NCBI RefSeq assembly: GCF_916858675.1 | Contig: NZ_CAKASM010000003.1 | Coordinates: 199,674 to 263,673, forward strand | Reading direction: 5' to 3' | Length of the DNA stretch: 64,000 bases | Source: Sphingomonas sp. Leaf21 | GTDB lineage: Bacteria; Pseudomonadota; Alphaproteobacteria; Sphingomonadales; Sphingomonadaceae | Shown: positions 27,016 to 36,139 of the stretch, piece by piece | How the letters are laid out: every line of letters begins with the position of its first letter | How positions within the stretch are numbered: position 1 is the stretch's first letter | Notes under the pieces: model-generated | Databases searched by the model: none | What the model saw: the letters and a program-made list of their open reading frames with translations, nothing else | What the model was told of the DNA's origin: nothing | Position numbers and translations under genes: made by a program

Positions 27016-27984
27016 ATGACCACCCACGCCACCCGTATGCTGATCCTCGGTTCGGGCCCCGCCGGGCTGTCCGCCGCCATCTATGGCGCGCGGGCGGGGA
27101 TGCAGCCGATCGTGGTGCAGGGCATCCAGCCGGGCGGGCAGCTCACCACCACGACGGATGTCGAGAATTATCCCGGTTTCGCCGACGTCATCCAGGGCCC
27201 CTGGCTGATGGAGCAGATGCAGAAGCAGGCCGAGCATGTCGGTGCGCGGATGATGTGGGACACGATTACCGAGGTCGACCTGACCAACCGGCCCTTCCGT
27301 CTGATCGGCGACGGCGGCGACGTGTACGAGGGCGAGGTGCTGGTCATCGCCACCGGGGCGCAGGCCAAGTGGCTGGGCCTGGACAGCGAGGATGCGATGA
27401 AGGGCAAGGGCGTGTCGGCCTGCGCGACCTGCGACGGCTTCTTCTATCGCGGCAAGAAGGTCGCGGTGATCGGCGGCGGCAATACCGCGGTCGAGGAGGC
27501 GCTGTACCTCACGAACCATTCGGACGACGTGACGCTGATCCACCGCCGCGACAGCCTGCGCGCCGAGCGCATCCTGCAGGAGCGCCTGTTCGCGCATCCC
27601 AACGTCAAGGTGCTGTGGAACAAGGAAGTTCGTGAGTTCGTCGACGGCGGCGGCAATGCCGGTCTGGTCGCGCTCGACCTGCTCGACACGGTGACGGGCG
27701 AGCATAGCCGCCTGGATGTGGAGGGCGGCTTCGTCGCGATCGGCCACCATCCGGCGACCGAGCTGTTCCGGGGTCATCTGGAGCTCGACTCGGACGGCTA
27801 TATCGCGGTCGAGACGGGCTCGACCCGCACCAGCGTGCCCGGTGTCTTCGCGTGCGGCGACGTGGCGGACAAGGTCTATCGCCAGGCGGTGACGGCGGCG
27901 GGCACCGGCTGCATGGCCGCGCTCGACGCCGAGCGCTTCCTGGCGGCGGCGGAGTTCGAGGATCTGGCCAAGGCGGCGGAGTAA
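27016..27984 (+). CDS. trxB: Thioredoxin-disulfide reductase
   Basis: The 322-residue flavoprotein transfers electrons from NADPH to thioredoxin in the cytoplasm. It shows the FAD-binding LGSGPAGLSAAIYGARAG, the redox-active C-A-T-C in ACATCDGFFYRGKKV, the NADPH-binding GGGNTAVEEALYL and the C-terminal GVFACGDVADKVYRQAVTAA. The ATG follows AGGA. It is transcribed away from the molybdoenzyme gene across a 121-bp gap. Its stop directly abuts a strong hairpin. Confidence 0.97.
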   Translation: MTTHATRMLILGSGPAGLSAAIYGARAGMQPIVVQGIQPGGQLTTTTDVENYPGFADVIQGPWLMEQMQKQAEHVGARMMWDTITEVDLTNRPFRLIGDGGDVYEGEVLVIATGAQAKWLGLDSEDAMKGKGVSACATCDGFFYRGKKVAVIGGGNTAVEEALYLTNHSDDVTLIHRRDSLRAERILQERLFAHPNVKVLWNKEVREFVDGGGNAGLVALDLLDTVTGEHSRLDVEGGFVAIGHHPATELFRGHLELDSDGYIAVETGSTRTSVPGVFACGDVADKVYRQAVTAAGTGCMAALDAERFLAAAEFEDLAKAAE

Positions 27985-28007
27985 ATCCTCCCCGTGCCGG
28001 GGAGGAT
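27985..28007. terminator. Bidirectional hairpin between trxB and the universal stress gene
   Basis: A perfect 10-bp stem (atcctccccg / cggggaggat) with a 3-base loop lies directly between the TAA of trxB (27982-27984) and the TGA of the convergent gene (28007-28009). It has no T-run. Its sequence is the same as the right-end hairpin of the type-A repeats, so it appears to be a solo repeat end. Confidence 0.6.
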
Positions 28008-28462
28008 CAGCTCAACCGGTCGATCGCCTCGGGCGTCAGCGATCCGGGAATGATCATCACCGGCACCGGCAGCGCGCCCGCATCGGTGCCGGAGAAATGC
28101 GTGACCAGCTGCCCCGGCGCGCCGCTTGCCGCCGCACCGAGGACCAGCGCCGCGATGTCGGGATTGGAGGCGATCATGTCCCGGATCACCCTGGGCCCGT
28201 CGCCGTCGCGCACCGTGATCGACGGACGCAGGCCCGATTCGTCGATGATCGTCCCGGCCGCGCTGGCGAGCAGCGCTTCGGCCTGTTGCCGGGCTTCGTC
28301 CTCGATCGTCGCCTGGACCCCGCCGAACGCGATGAACTCCTGCGGCGGCAGGACGGTGAGGATTTCGACCCCGCCGCCGGTCTTTACCGCGCGTCGTGCG
28401 GCGAAGCGAAGCGCGATTCTCGATTCCGGGCTATCGTCGATCACGACCAGATAGATACGCAT
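28007..28462 (-). CDS. Universal stress protein (UspA family)
   Basis: The 151-residue protein has the Usp fold pattern: N-terminal YLVVIDDSPESRIALRFA, GGGVEILTVLPP, and a C-terminal region with IAALVLGAAASGAPGQL and PVPVMIIPG. The glycine-rich nucleotide-binding motif is only partly conserved, so ATP binding is uncertain. Its exact role is unknown. It is transcribed divergently from the pyruvate dehydrogenase E2 gene. Confidence 0.85.
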   Translation of the reverse strand: MRIYLVVIDDSPESRIALRFAARRAVKTGGGVEILTVLPPQEFIAFGGVQATIEDEARQQAEALLASAAGTIIDESGLRPSITVRDGDGPRVIRDMIASNPDIAALVLGAAASGAPGQLVTHFSGTDAGALPVPVMIIPGSLTPEAIDRLS

Positions 28463-28591
28463 GCCGACCCCCTAATTGTCTCCAACCGATGCCGTTACAT
28501 AGTATTTCATGCAAGGCCATGACTTGACCGAGCGCAATTCGGGCGCAAGAGACGGGCCGCTACGGAATTGGTTTGCCCCGAGAGGACCTCC

Positions 28592-29935
28592 ATGTCGATC
28601 GAGATCAAGATGCCCGCGCTGTCGCCGACCATGGAGGAAGGCACGCTGGCCAAATGGCTGGTGAAGGAAGGGGACACGGTGAAGTCCGGCGATATCATGG
28701 CCGAGATCGAAACCGACAAGGCGACGATGGAGTTCGAGGCGGTGGACGAAGGCGTCATCGCCAAGATCCTGGTATCCGAGGGGTCCGACAATGTGAAGGT
28801 CGGCACCGTCATCGCGATCCTGGCCGAAGAGGGCGAGGATGCGTCGTCGGTCCAGGCGCCCACCAAGTCGGAAACCCCGGCCCCGGCCAACCCGATGCCG
28901 ACCGACCCCACCGATCCCAACAAGACGGGCAGCGAGGCCAAGCCGGTCGAGCGCACGCTCAGCCAGGCCGAGGATCACGGCAAGCCCGTCGATTCGGGCA
29001 AGCAGGGCGGTTCCAGCGTCGGCAACGGCCGCGCGATCGCCAGCCCGCTGGCGCGCCGCATCGCGTCGCAAAAGGGTCTCGACCTCGCGGGGCTGACCGG
29101 CTCGGGTCCGAATGGCCGGATCGTCAAGGCGGACGTCGAGAACGCGCAGCCGGGTCAGGCCAAGGCCGCTCCCGCCGCCGCCGCTTCGTCGTCGGAGGCC
29201 CCTTCGGCCCCGTCCGCCGCGCCCAAGCCCGCGCAGGTGCCGGATATCCCGCACGAAGCGTCCAAGCTGTCCAACATGCGCAAGACGATCGCGCGTCGCC
29301 TGACCGAGTCGAAGCAGCAGGTGCCGCACATCTATCTGACGGTGGACATCCGCCTCGACGCGCTGCTCAAGCTGCGTGGCGAATTGAACGCCGGTCTCGA
29401 ATCGCGCGGCGTCAAGCTGTCGGTCAACGACATGCTCATCAAGGCGCTGGGCGTCGCGTTGATGGCGGTCCCGAAGTGCAACGTCATGTTCACGCCGGAT
29501 CAGCTCATCAGCTTCAAGCGCGCCGACATCTCGGTCGCGGTGTCGACCCCGGCCGGCCTGATCACCCCGATCGTGTCGGAGGCGGATACGCGTTCGCTGT
29601 CGTCCATCTCGACCACGATGAAGGACCTCGCGACCCGCGCCCGCGACAACAAGCTGCAGCCGCATGAATTCCAGGGCGGCACCGCCTCGATCTCGAACAT
29701 GGGCATGTTCGGCATCAAGCAGTTCGAGGCGGTCATCAACCCGCCGCAGGGCATGATCCTGGCGATCGGCGCGGGCGAGAAGCGTCCGTACATCGTCGAC
29801 GACCAGCTTGGCGTGGCGACCGTCATGTCGGCGACGGGCAGCTTCGATCACCGCGCCATCGACGGGGCCGATGGCGCCGAGCTGATGAAGGTGTTCAAGG
29901 AGCTGGTCGAGCGTCCGCTCGCCATGCTGGCCTGA
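28592..29935 (+). CDS. pdhC: Pyruvate dehydrogenase complex E2 (dihydrolipoamide acetyltransferase)
   Basis: This 447-residue E2 forms the core of the pyruvate dehydrogenase complex. It contains one lipoyl domain with lipoylated K43 ([10 protein letters not shown]), a flexible linker rich in Pro, Ala and Ser, a peripheral-subunit-binding domain ([16 protein letters not shown] near residue 150), a second linker, and the catalytic domain ending in FDHRAIDG with catalytic H420 and D424. The [15 protein letters not shown] block [12 protein letters not shown] favours acetyl rather than succinyl transfer. The ATG at 28592 follows GAGGA. The E3 gene is three genes downstream, and the E1 genes are not in this window. 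Confidence 0.94.
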   Translation: MSIEIKMPALSPTMEEGTLAKWLVKEGDTVKSGDIMAEIETDKATMEFEAVDEGVIAKILVSEGSDNVKVGTVIAILAEEGEDASSVQAPTKSETPAPANPMPTDPTDPNKTGSEAKPVERTLSQAEDHGKPVDSGKQGGSSVGNGRAIASPLARRIASQKGLDLAGLTGSGPNGRIVKADVENAQPGQAKAAPAAAASSSEAPSAPSAAPKPAQVPDIPHEASKLSNMRKTIARRLTESKQQVPHIYLTVDIRLDALLKLRGELNAGLESRGVKLSVNDMLIKALGVALMAVPKCNVMFTPDQLISFKRADISVAVSTPAGLITPIVSEADTRSLSSISTTMKDLATRARDNKLQPHEFQGGTASISNMGMFGIKQFEAVINPPQGMILAIGAGEKRPYIVDDQLGVATVMSATGSFDHRAIDGADGAELMKVFKELVERPLAMLA

Positions 29936-29954
29936 TCTCGGCCGGGGCGGCGTC

Positions 29955-30167
29955 ATGCGGGTTCGGACCGAGCTGTTCTATATCGCCCTCGGGCTGTTCG
30001 CGGCGTTCGACCTGACCTGGCTCGCGGCATGGGCCTATCCGCTGGCCCGCACCGAGATCTTCTGGTGCGGGGCGGGGGCGATGCTCGCGACGGTGGCGAT
30101 GGGCATCGGCCCGGTCCACCGCGCACGCATCGCCGACCGCATGGCACGGAGGCATTCGGAACAATGA
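29955..30167 (+). CDS. Small two-helix membrane protein of unknown function
   Basis: The 70-residue protein contains two predicted membrane helices (about residues 8-30 and 34-53) and a basic C-terminal tail (HRARIADRMARRHSEQ). I do not recognise a family. It begins 19 bp after pdhC and overlaps the next gene by 4 nt (ATGA), so it is probably translated as part of the operon. Confidence 0.7.
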   Translation: MRVRTELFYIALGLFAAFDLTWLAAWAYPLARTEIFWCGAGAMLATVAMGIGPVHRARIADRMARRHSEQ

Positions 30168-30559
30168 GCACGCTGCCCGATCTCGACCCGACGATCCGCG
30201 TCACGGCGATGCCGTCCGACGCCAATCCCTATGGCGACATCTTCGGCGGCTGGCTGATGGGCCAGATGGACCTGGCGGCGGGTTCGGTGGCGTCGCGCCA
30301 CTCGGGCGGTCGCGCGGTGACGATCGCGGCGGAGGGGATGAAGTTCCACGCCCCCGTGCTCGTCGGCGACGAGGTGTCGGTCTATGCGCGCCTCGTCCAT
30401 GTCGGCAACACCTCCATGACCATCGAGGTCGAGGCCTGGCGCCGCGCCCGGCACGTCGAGGACGCGACCAAGGTGACCCAGGCGCGCTTCGTCTTCGTCG
30501 GAACCGACAAGGACCTCAAGCCGCGTACCGTTCCGCCGATGGCTCCGGCACAAGACTGA
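30164..30559 (+). CDS. Acyl-CoA thioesterase (hotdog fold, YciA-like)
   Basis: The 131-residue protein matches short hotdog acyl-CoA thioesterases: TAMPSDANPYGDIFGGWLMGQMDLAAG near the N-terminus holds the catalytic aspartate region (split here as NPYGDIFGGWL and QMDLAAG), followed by VTIAAEGMKFHAPVLVGDEV and TQARFVFV. It hydrolyses acyl-CoAs to free acid and CoA; the preferred chain length cannot be told. It is placed between PDH E2 and E3 and is coupled to the small membrane protein by ATGA. Confidence 0.9.
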   Translation: MSTLPDLDPTIRVTAMPSDANPYGDIFGGWLMGQMDLAAGSVASRHSGGRAVTIAAEGMKFHAPVLVGDEVSVYARLVHVGNTSMTIEVEAWRRARHVEDATKVTQARFVFVGTDKDLKPRTVPPMAPAQD

Positions 30560-30619
30560 CATTTATCTGGGGGCGAACCCCACGCACCGCCAAGGCGCGC
30601 GTTCAGAAGGAAGAGCAAA

Positions 30620-32032
30620 GTGGCTGACACTTACGACCTTATCGTCCTCGGCTCCGGCCCCGGCGGCTATGTCGCGGCGATCCGCGCGAGCCAGCTTGGC
30701 CTCAAGGTCGCGATCGTCGAGCGCGAGCGGCTGGGCGGAATCTGCCTCAACTGGGGCTGTATTCCGACCAAGGCGCTGCTGCGCTCGGCCGAGGTCTATC
30801 ACTACATGACCCATGCCGCGCAGTACGGGCTTTCGGTCGAGAAGCCCTCGTTCAGCCTCGACAAGGTGGTCGATCGCAGCCGCAAGGTGGCGGGCCAGCT
30901 CAACGCGGGCGTCAAGGGCCTGATGAAGAAGAACAAGGTCGCCGTCCATGAGGGCGTCGGCACGATCACCGGAAAGGGCAAGCTGTCGGTCGTCCAGGGC
31001 GACAAGACCACCGAGCTGGCCGCCAAGCACATCATCGTCGCCACCGGCGCCCGGGCGCGCGACCTGCCCTTCGCCAAGGCGGACGGCGAGCGGATCTGGA
31101 CCTATCGCCACGCGATGGTCCCGCCCGCCATGCCGACCAAGCTGCTGGTCATCGGATCGGGCGCGATCGGCGTGGAGTTCGCCAGCTTCTACAACGACAT
31201 GGGCGCGGAAGTGACCATCGTCGAGATGCTCGACCGGATCATGCCGGTCGAGGACGCCGAAGTCAGCGAGTTCATGACCAAGCAGCTCACCAAGTTCGGC
31301 ATGACGATCAAGACCAAGACCGGCCTGGAAAAGCTGGAAGCCACGCCATCGGGCGTGAAGGCCGCGATGAAGGGCCCCGACGGCAAGGTCGAGACCGCCG
31401 AGTTCAGCCATGCGATCGTCGCCATCGGCATCGTCCCCAACACCGAGAATATCGGGCTGGACAAGCTGGGCATCGAAACCGATCGCGGCCACATCAAGAC
31501 CGACGGCTATGGCCGCACGAACGTCGATGGCATCTGGGCGATCGGCGACGTGACCGGCGCGCCGTGGCTGGCGCACAAGGCGAGCCATGAGGGCGTGATC
31601 GCCGCCGAGGCCATCGCGCAGGCGCTGGGCAACAAGGATGTCCACCCGCACGCGATGGACAAGGGCAATATCCCGGGCTGCACCTATTCGCGCCCGCAGG
31701 TCGCCAGCGTCGGCCTGACCGAGGCGAAGGCCAAGGAAGCGGGCTACAGCGTGAAGGTGGGCAAGTTCCCCTTCATCGGCAACGGCAAGGCGATCGCGCT
31801 TGGCGAGGCCGAGGGCTTCGTGAAGACGGTGTTCGACGCCAAGACGGGCGAGCTGCTGGGCGCGCACATGGTCGGCGCGGAAGTGACCGAGATGATCCAG
31901 GGCTATGTCGTCGCCCGCCAGCTCGAGACGACCGAAGCCGAACTGATGGAAACGGTGTTCGCGCACCCGACCATCTCGGAATCGATGCATGAGTCGGTGC
32001 TGGCCGCTTATGGCCGGGCGATCCACATCTGA
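30620..32032 (+). CDS. lpdA: Dihydrolipoyl dehydrogenase (E3)
   Basis: E3 reoxidises the dihydrolipoyl groups of 2-oxoacid dehydrogenase complexes, passing electrons to NAD. The 470-residue flavoprotein has GSGPGGYVAAIRASQLG for FAD, the redox cysteines C42 and C47 in GGICLNWGCIPTKAL, the NAD-binding VIGSGAIGVEFASFY, and the C-terminal AHPTISE with the catalytic His-Glu pair. The start is GTG with AAGGAAGAG upstream. A strong terminator follows, ending the pdhC-lpdA unit. Confidence 0.96.
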   Translation: MADTYDLIVLGSGPGGYVAAIRASQLGLKVAIVERERLGGICLNWGCIPTKALLRSAEVYHYMTHAAQYGLSVEKPSFSLDKVVDRSRKVAGQLNAGVKGLMKKNKVAVHEGVGTITGKGKLSVVQGDKTTELAAKHIIVATGARARDLPFAKADGERIWTYRHAMVPPAMPTKLLVIGSGAIGVEFASFYNDMGAEVTIVEMLDRIMPVEDAEVSEFMTKQLTKFGMTIKTKTGLEKLEATPSGVKAAMKGPDGKVETAEFSHAIVAIGIVPNTENIGLDKLGIETDRGHIKTDGYGRTNVDGIWAIGDVTGAPWLAHKASHEGVIAAEAIAQALGNKDVHPHAMDKGNIPGCTYSRPQVASVGLTEAKAKEAGYSVKVGKFPFIGNGKAIALGEAEGFVKTVFDAKTGELLGAHMVGAEVTEMIQGYVVARQLETTEAELMETVFAHPTISESMHESVLAAYGRAIHI

Positions 32033-32057
32033 TCGGGTTTCACGCTTCGAAAAATGG

Positions 32058-32087
32058 AAAGGGGCTCGCGGTGGCGGGCCCCTTTTT
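32058..32087 (+). terminator. Rho-independent terminator after lpdA
   Basis: A 12-bp stem (aaaggggctcgc with gcgggcccc plus ttt, one G-U pair) closes a 4-base loop and runs directly into five T residues (32083-32087). It lies 25 bp after the lpdA stop. Confidence 0.9.
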
Positions 32088-32151
32088 CGTTGCGCATTCC
32101 CACGCCTAACCGGGGCCACCAGAGTCCCGACGCATTCCGCTTGCGAAACGG

Positions 32152-33582
32152 ATGGGTTTGGCCGCATCGCTCGATCCGCCACAGCCTGATCCGCGAGCCA
32201 TGACCCGAGCCCTTTCCCACCGCCTGCGCATATTCGTCGCCGCACTCATCCTGTTCGGGCTGAGCGTGATCGTCTTCGCGCCCGGCTATGTGGAATATGA
32301 CAGCCTCGGCCAATATGCCCAGGCGTTGAGCGGGCAATATGACGACTGGCACCCGCCAGTCATGGCGCGGCTCTGGTCGGTGTTCGGGCGAAGCGGCGCC
32401 ATGCCGATGCTCGTCCTTCAACTGGCGGCCTGGTGGCTGGGGCTGGGGGCGCTGGCGATGGGTATCGTCGATCGGCGGCCGCGCGCGGCATTGGCGATCC
32501 TGGCCGTGGGGCTGGTCCCGCCCTGGCTTGGCTGGCAGGCGACCGTGCTGAAGGACGCGCAGATGACCGGCGCGACGCTGGCAGCGGTCGGGTTGGTCGG
32601 CTGGTGGCGATTGCGCGAGCGGTCGGTGCCGCGTGGCGGCTGGGCGGTCGTCGCGCTGCTGCTCAGCTATGCCGCGCTGGTCCGCGCCAATGCGATCTTT
32701 GCGATCGCCCCCCTGGTGGCGATGCTGGTGGCGGAGCGATGGTCGCGCCGGATCATACTCACCGTGGTGCTGACGATCACGACGCTGGCGCTCGCCCCGA
32801 TCGTCAATCATCGGCTGCTCGCCGCATCGCCCAGCGGCGTGGCGCGCAGCCAGGCGCTGTACGATCTCGCCGGAATCGCGGCGCGCGTGCCCTATGATCC
32901 GCGGCTGGGCCTGTCCCCGACCGAGGTGGCGGGGATCCGCGCGAAGGCGTGCGTCCGCCCCTTCTTCTGGGATCCGTTGGGCGAACCGACACGGTGCGGG
33001 ACATTGCTGCGGCGGTTCGAAACCACGCCGCCGGGGATGATCTACGCGCGGCTCGGCCCCGCCATCCTGCGTCATCCGGTCGCCTATGCGGCGCAGCGGC
33101 TGGCGCATCTCAATTCGACCTGGCGGCTCTGGGTGCCGGCACGCTGGCCCAACGCCAATCCGCCCGAAGCCAGCGAACCCAATGATCTCGGCCTGGGCCA
33201 GCCGGGGCGGGTCGCGGTGACGTGGCAGCATATGGCGGGAAAATGGGTCGATCTGCCGGTGATGTGGCCGATCGTCTGGATGGTTCTGGCCGCCGGGGGG
33301 CTGGCGGTGACGCGGGGACGCGGACTGGCGGGGGCGCTGTTTGGCTCGGCGCTGGGGCTGGAGGCGAGTTTCCTGGTGATCAGCGTCGCGTCCGATTTTC
33401 GCTACCATCTCTGGCCGGTGGTCGCCTGCGCGCTCGGCCTGATCCTCGCCAAGCCCTGGCTGGGCGACAGGCGGATCGTGCTGACGACGCTCGGCGCGCT
33501 GATCCTGGTGCTGCTGATCGGCGGCATCGCCCGCGCGACCCTGCCGCTGCCGCCGCAAAGCTATGAGGGGATGCTCGGCTGA
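32152..33582 (+). CDS. Polytopic membrane protein, possible glycosyltransferase-C type
   Basis: The 476-residue protein has roughly ten hydrophobic helices. The first loop has PGYVEYDSLGQYAQALSG followed by DDWHPPVMA, an acidic-plus-HPP pattern seen in membrane glycosyltransferases of the GT-C fold that use polyprenyl-linked sugars; I cannot name the family with confidence. The C-terminal loop SDFRYHLWPV is also typical of such proteins. Start is uncertain: ATG 32152 or ATG 32200, neither with a clear ribosome-binding site; the first membrane helix follows the second. It follows a terminator, so it has its own promoter. Confidence 0.65.
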   Translation: MGLAASLDPPQPDPRAMTRALSHRLRIFVAALILFGLSVIVFAPGYVEYDSLGQYAQALSGQYDDWHPPVMARLWSVFGRSGAMPMLVLQLAAWWLGLGALAMGIVDRRPRAALAILAVGLVPPWLGWQATVLKDAQMTGATLAAVGLVGWWRLRERSVPRGGWAVVALLLSYAALVRANAIFAIAPLVAMLVAERWSRRIILTVVLTITTLALAPIVNHRLLAASPSGVARSQALYDLAGIAARVPYDPRLGLSPTEVAGIRAKACVRPFFWDPLGEPTRCGTLLRRFETTPPGMIYARLGPAILRHPVAYAAQRLAHLNSTWRLWVPARWPNANPPEASEPNDLGLGQPGRVAVTWQHMAGKWVDLPVMWPIVWMVLAAGGLAVTRGRGLAGALFGSALGLEASFLVISVASDFRYHLWPVVACALGLILAKPWLGDRRIVLTTLGALILVLLIGGIARATLPLPPQSYEGMLG

Positions 33583-33630
33583 ACCCCAAATGCGGCGGGC
33601 GGCGTTGAACACCCGCGAAAGGAGCCGCTG

Positions 33631-33969
33631 ATGGCCGACGATCACGACGAGGTTTACACCGACTTCCAGGAGGCGGTGAACATGGCGCCCGCCGAGCTGG
33701 AGACATTCCTCGACACCGCCGAGTCGAAGGAGGTGGGCCAGAAAAAGGGGGGCTCCGATGAGAGCGTCGGGCATGAGTCCGGCCGCAGGATCGTCGCGAT
33801 CAAGCGCAAGAAGAAGGCCGATCTGACCGACGACGACTATGCGCATATGAAGAAGGTCGTCGGCTATGTGCATCGGCACCTGAAGCAGGGCGGCCCCGAC
33901 AAGGATGCCGAGCATTCGCCCTGGCGCTACTCGCTGATGAACTGGGGGCATGATCCGTTGAAGGATTGA
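33631..33969 (+). CDS. DUF3140 family protein
   Basis: This 112-residue, charged protein matches the DUF3140 family: DFQEAVNMAPAELETFLDT, ESVGHESGRRIVAI and DDDYAHMKKVVGYVHRHLKQ, with C-terminal WRYSLMNWGHDP. Some relatives are annotated as DNA-binding, but this is not shown by the sequence. The ATG follows AAAGGAG at good spacing. Confidence 0.88.
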   Translation: MADDHDEVYTDFQEAVNMAPAELETFLDTAESKEVGQKKGGSDESVGHESGRRIVAIKRKKKADLTDDDYAHMKKVVGYVHRHLKQGGPDKDAEHSPWRYSLMNWGHDPLKD

Positions 33970-33990
33970 GGGGCGCGCACCTTCCGTTCC

Positions 33991-34187
33991 GTTCAGCCTG
34001 AGCGAAGTCGAAGGCAATGGGAGTCCGCCTCCCCATACCCGTACCACCCGGCGAAAGCCGGGGTCCAGTACCTCCCCAGTGTGCCCGGCAGGCGCGGCAA
34101 CCGCCCAAACTGGACCCCGGCTTTCGCCGGGGTGGTGGCGTTTGTCGGGAAGTTAGAGCGTGGCCTTCGACTTCGCTCAGGCTGAAC
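33991..34187. repeat. Nested inverted repeat of two palindromic families
   Basis: The outer arms are a perfect 25-bp inverted repeat (33991-34015 and 34163-34187; core ttcagcctgagcgaagtcga). Inside them lies a second inverted pair with cores ggcgaaagccggggtccag (about 34043-34068) and ctggaccccggctttcgcc (about 34110-34136). The 311-bp spacer holds no gene. The block could form a long hairpin downstream of DUF3140. Confidence 0.85.
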
Positions 34188-34228
34188 GGCCGGGCGCCAG
34201 GGGCTAGAGTCCAGGGGTTGGGAATAAG

Positions 34229-34259
34229 AAAAGGGCCCGGCCTTTCGACCGAGCCCCTT
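34229..34259 (-). terminator. Rho-independent terminator of the acyl-AMP ligase gene
   Basis: On the minus strand a stem of aaggggctcgg with ccgggccctt (one G-U pair) and an 8-base loop is followed by TTTTCTTATT. It lies about 20 bases after the ligase stop codon. Confidence 0.8.
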
Positions 34260-34280
34260 CCTCCAATCTTCAACCCCGGA

Positions 34281-36035
34281 TCACGCCGCGACGTCGTAGG
34301 GCTTGATCTCGCCTGCCAGGTACAGGTTGCGCGCCTTGGCACGGCTCAGCTTGCCCGAGCTGGTGCGGGGCAGGGTGCGCGGCGGGATCAGTTCGATGAC
34401 GCAGTTCATGCCCGTCACCGCGCGCACGCGCTCGCGGATCTCGTCGCGCAGCCGCAGCCGCTCCTCGTCGTCCGAACTGCGGCACTGGACCAGCACGGCG
34501 GGGGTTTCCTCGCCGCCCGGCGTGGTGATGGCGAAGGCGGCGATGTCGCCCGCCTTGAAGCCGGGCAGCTGCTCGACCGCCCATTCGATATCCTGCGGCC
34601 AGTGGTTGCGGCCGTTGACGATGATCATGTCCTTGGCGCGGCCGACGATGTAGATATATCCCTTGGACATATAGCCCATGTCGCCCGTATCGAGCCAGCC
34701 ATCGACCAGGCAGGCGGCGGTCGCTTCTGGATCGCGGAAATAGCCGACCATCACCGACGGGCCCTTGCACCAGACCTTGCCGATCGCGCCGTCGGGCAGG
34801 GGCGTGCCGTCCTCTTCGCGGATCTCGATGGTCATGTCGCGCGCGGGCTTGCCGCAATTGACGATGGCGCGGAACCGCTGCGGCCGGTCTGCACCGCGCG
34901 CGCCGCCCGACAGCTGGGTTTCCTCGACCAGCTCGACGCGGATGCCCTCGCCCGGCGGCATGATCGACACGGCCAGCGTCGCCTCGGCCAGGCCATAGGA
35001 TGGCAGGAACGCCGTCGCCTGGAAGCCCGCATCGGCGAAGGCGTCGACGAAGGACTGCATCACATCGGGGCGGATCATGTCCGCGCCATTGCCCGCCAGC
35101 CGCCAGCGCGACAGGTCGAACCGGTCCGACGCCTTGGTCTGCGACGAGATGCGACGCGCGCAGATGTCATAGCCGAAGGTCGGCGAATAGCTGATCGAGG
35201 TGCCCTGGTTGCGGCTGATCATGTCGAGCCAGGCGAGCGGACGGCGCGCGAAATCCTCGGTCTTGAGGTAATCGGTCGAAACCTGGTTGGCGATCGGCGA
35301 CAGGAAGCAGCCGACCAGACCCATGTCGTGATACCAGGGCAGCCACGAGATGCAGCGGTCGCTCTGCTGAACCTTCATGCCATGGCTGTGCGCCGCCAGA
35401 TTGTTGAGCAACGCATGGTGGGTGATCGCCACGCCATGCGGGAAACGCGTCGAACCGCTGGAATATTGCAGATAGGCGATGGCTTCCGGATCCGCCTTGG
35501 GCAGCTCCGCCTCGGGCGCCGGACGCGTGGCGAAGCTCGTCCAGTCGATCCCCTCGACGCCCGCCGCCTCGGCAGCGGCGCCCGCCATCTGCGCCAGCTC
35601 CGGCGGGAAAATCAGCATCTTGGGATCGCAGCTCGCAAGCTGGACCCGCAACTGCTCGATATAGCTGTCACGCCCGCCGAACGAGGTCGGCAGCGGCAAC
35701 GGCACCGGCCAGGCGCCCGCATAGACCACGCCGAAGAAGAGCGCGGCGAATTCCGGCCCCGTTTCCGCGACGAGGGCGATCCGCTCCTCGGGCAGGACGC
35801 CCGCGGCGATCAGGCGGCGGGCGCAGGCCAGCGCGTCCTCGCGAAGCTCGGCGAAGGGATAGGCACGGTTGAGGACCCCGCGCGCGTCATGGAAGTTCAA
35901 ACCGCGAGCGCCCGAGGCGGCATAGTCCAGCGCCTCGCCCAGCGTATCGAAATCGGCGAAGCGGCGTGGGCGCGCATCCTCGGTCGGCGTCGCGATAATG
36001 GCGCGCGCGTCGTCCTGATGGTGCTCGATCGTCAT
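34281..36035 (-). CDS. Fatty acyl-AMP ligase (FAAL family)
   Basis: The 584-residue adenylating enzyme activates a fatty acid as acyl-AMP. It carries AYLQYSSGSTRFPHG (ATP-binding loop), CISWLPWYHDMGLVG, FLPSYGLAEATLAVS, WLDTGDMGYM and the C-terminal PRTSSGKLSRAKAR with the catalytic lysine. These signatures resemble FadD32-like FAALs, which pass the acyl group to acyl carrier proteins instead of CoA. No acyl carrier protein or polyketide synthase is adjacent. The ATG at 36035 has AAGG upstream. A terminator follows the gene, so it is a single-gene unit. Confidence 0.9.
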   Translation of the reverse strand: MTIEHHQDDARAIIATPTEDARPRRFADFDTLGEALDYAASGARGLNFHDARGVLNRAYPFAELREDALACARRLIAAGVLPEERIALVAETGPEFAALFFGVVYAGAWPVPLPLPTSFGGRDSYIEQLRVQLASCDPKMLIFPPELAQMAGAAAEAAGVEGIDWTSFATRPAPEAELPKADPEAIAYLQYSSGSTRFPHGVAITHHALLNNLAAHSHGMKVQQSDRCISWLPWYHDMGLVGCFLSPIANQVSTDYLKTEDFARRPLAWLDMISRNQGTSISYSPTFGYDICARRISSQTKASDRFDLSRWRLAGNGADMIRPDVMQSFVDAFADAGFQATAFLPSYGLAEATLAVSIMPPGEGIRVELVEETQLSGGARGADRPQRFRAIVNCGKPARDMTIEIREEDGTPLPDGAIGKVWCKGPSVMVGYFRDPEATAACLVDGWLDTGDMGYMSKGYIYIVGRAKDMIIVNGRNHWPQDIEWAVEQLPGFKAGDIAAFAITTPGGEETPAVLVQCRSSDDEERLRLRDEIRERVRAVTGMNCVIELIPPRTLPRTSSGKLSRAKARNLYLAGEIKPYDVAA

Positions 36036-36139
36036 GGCCTTGCCTTGGTCCCTTATGCTTTTGCGCCCCCGCTCCATTCGCGGCGAGGACGATTGAATCT
36101 TTTCAGCCCGCATTAGCGGCTTCCCGCGTTCTAAATCCG

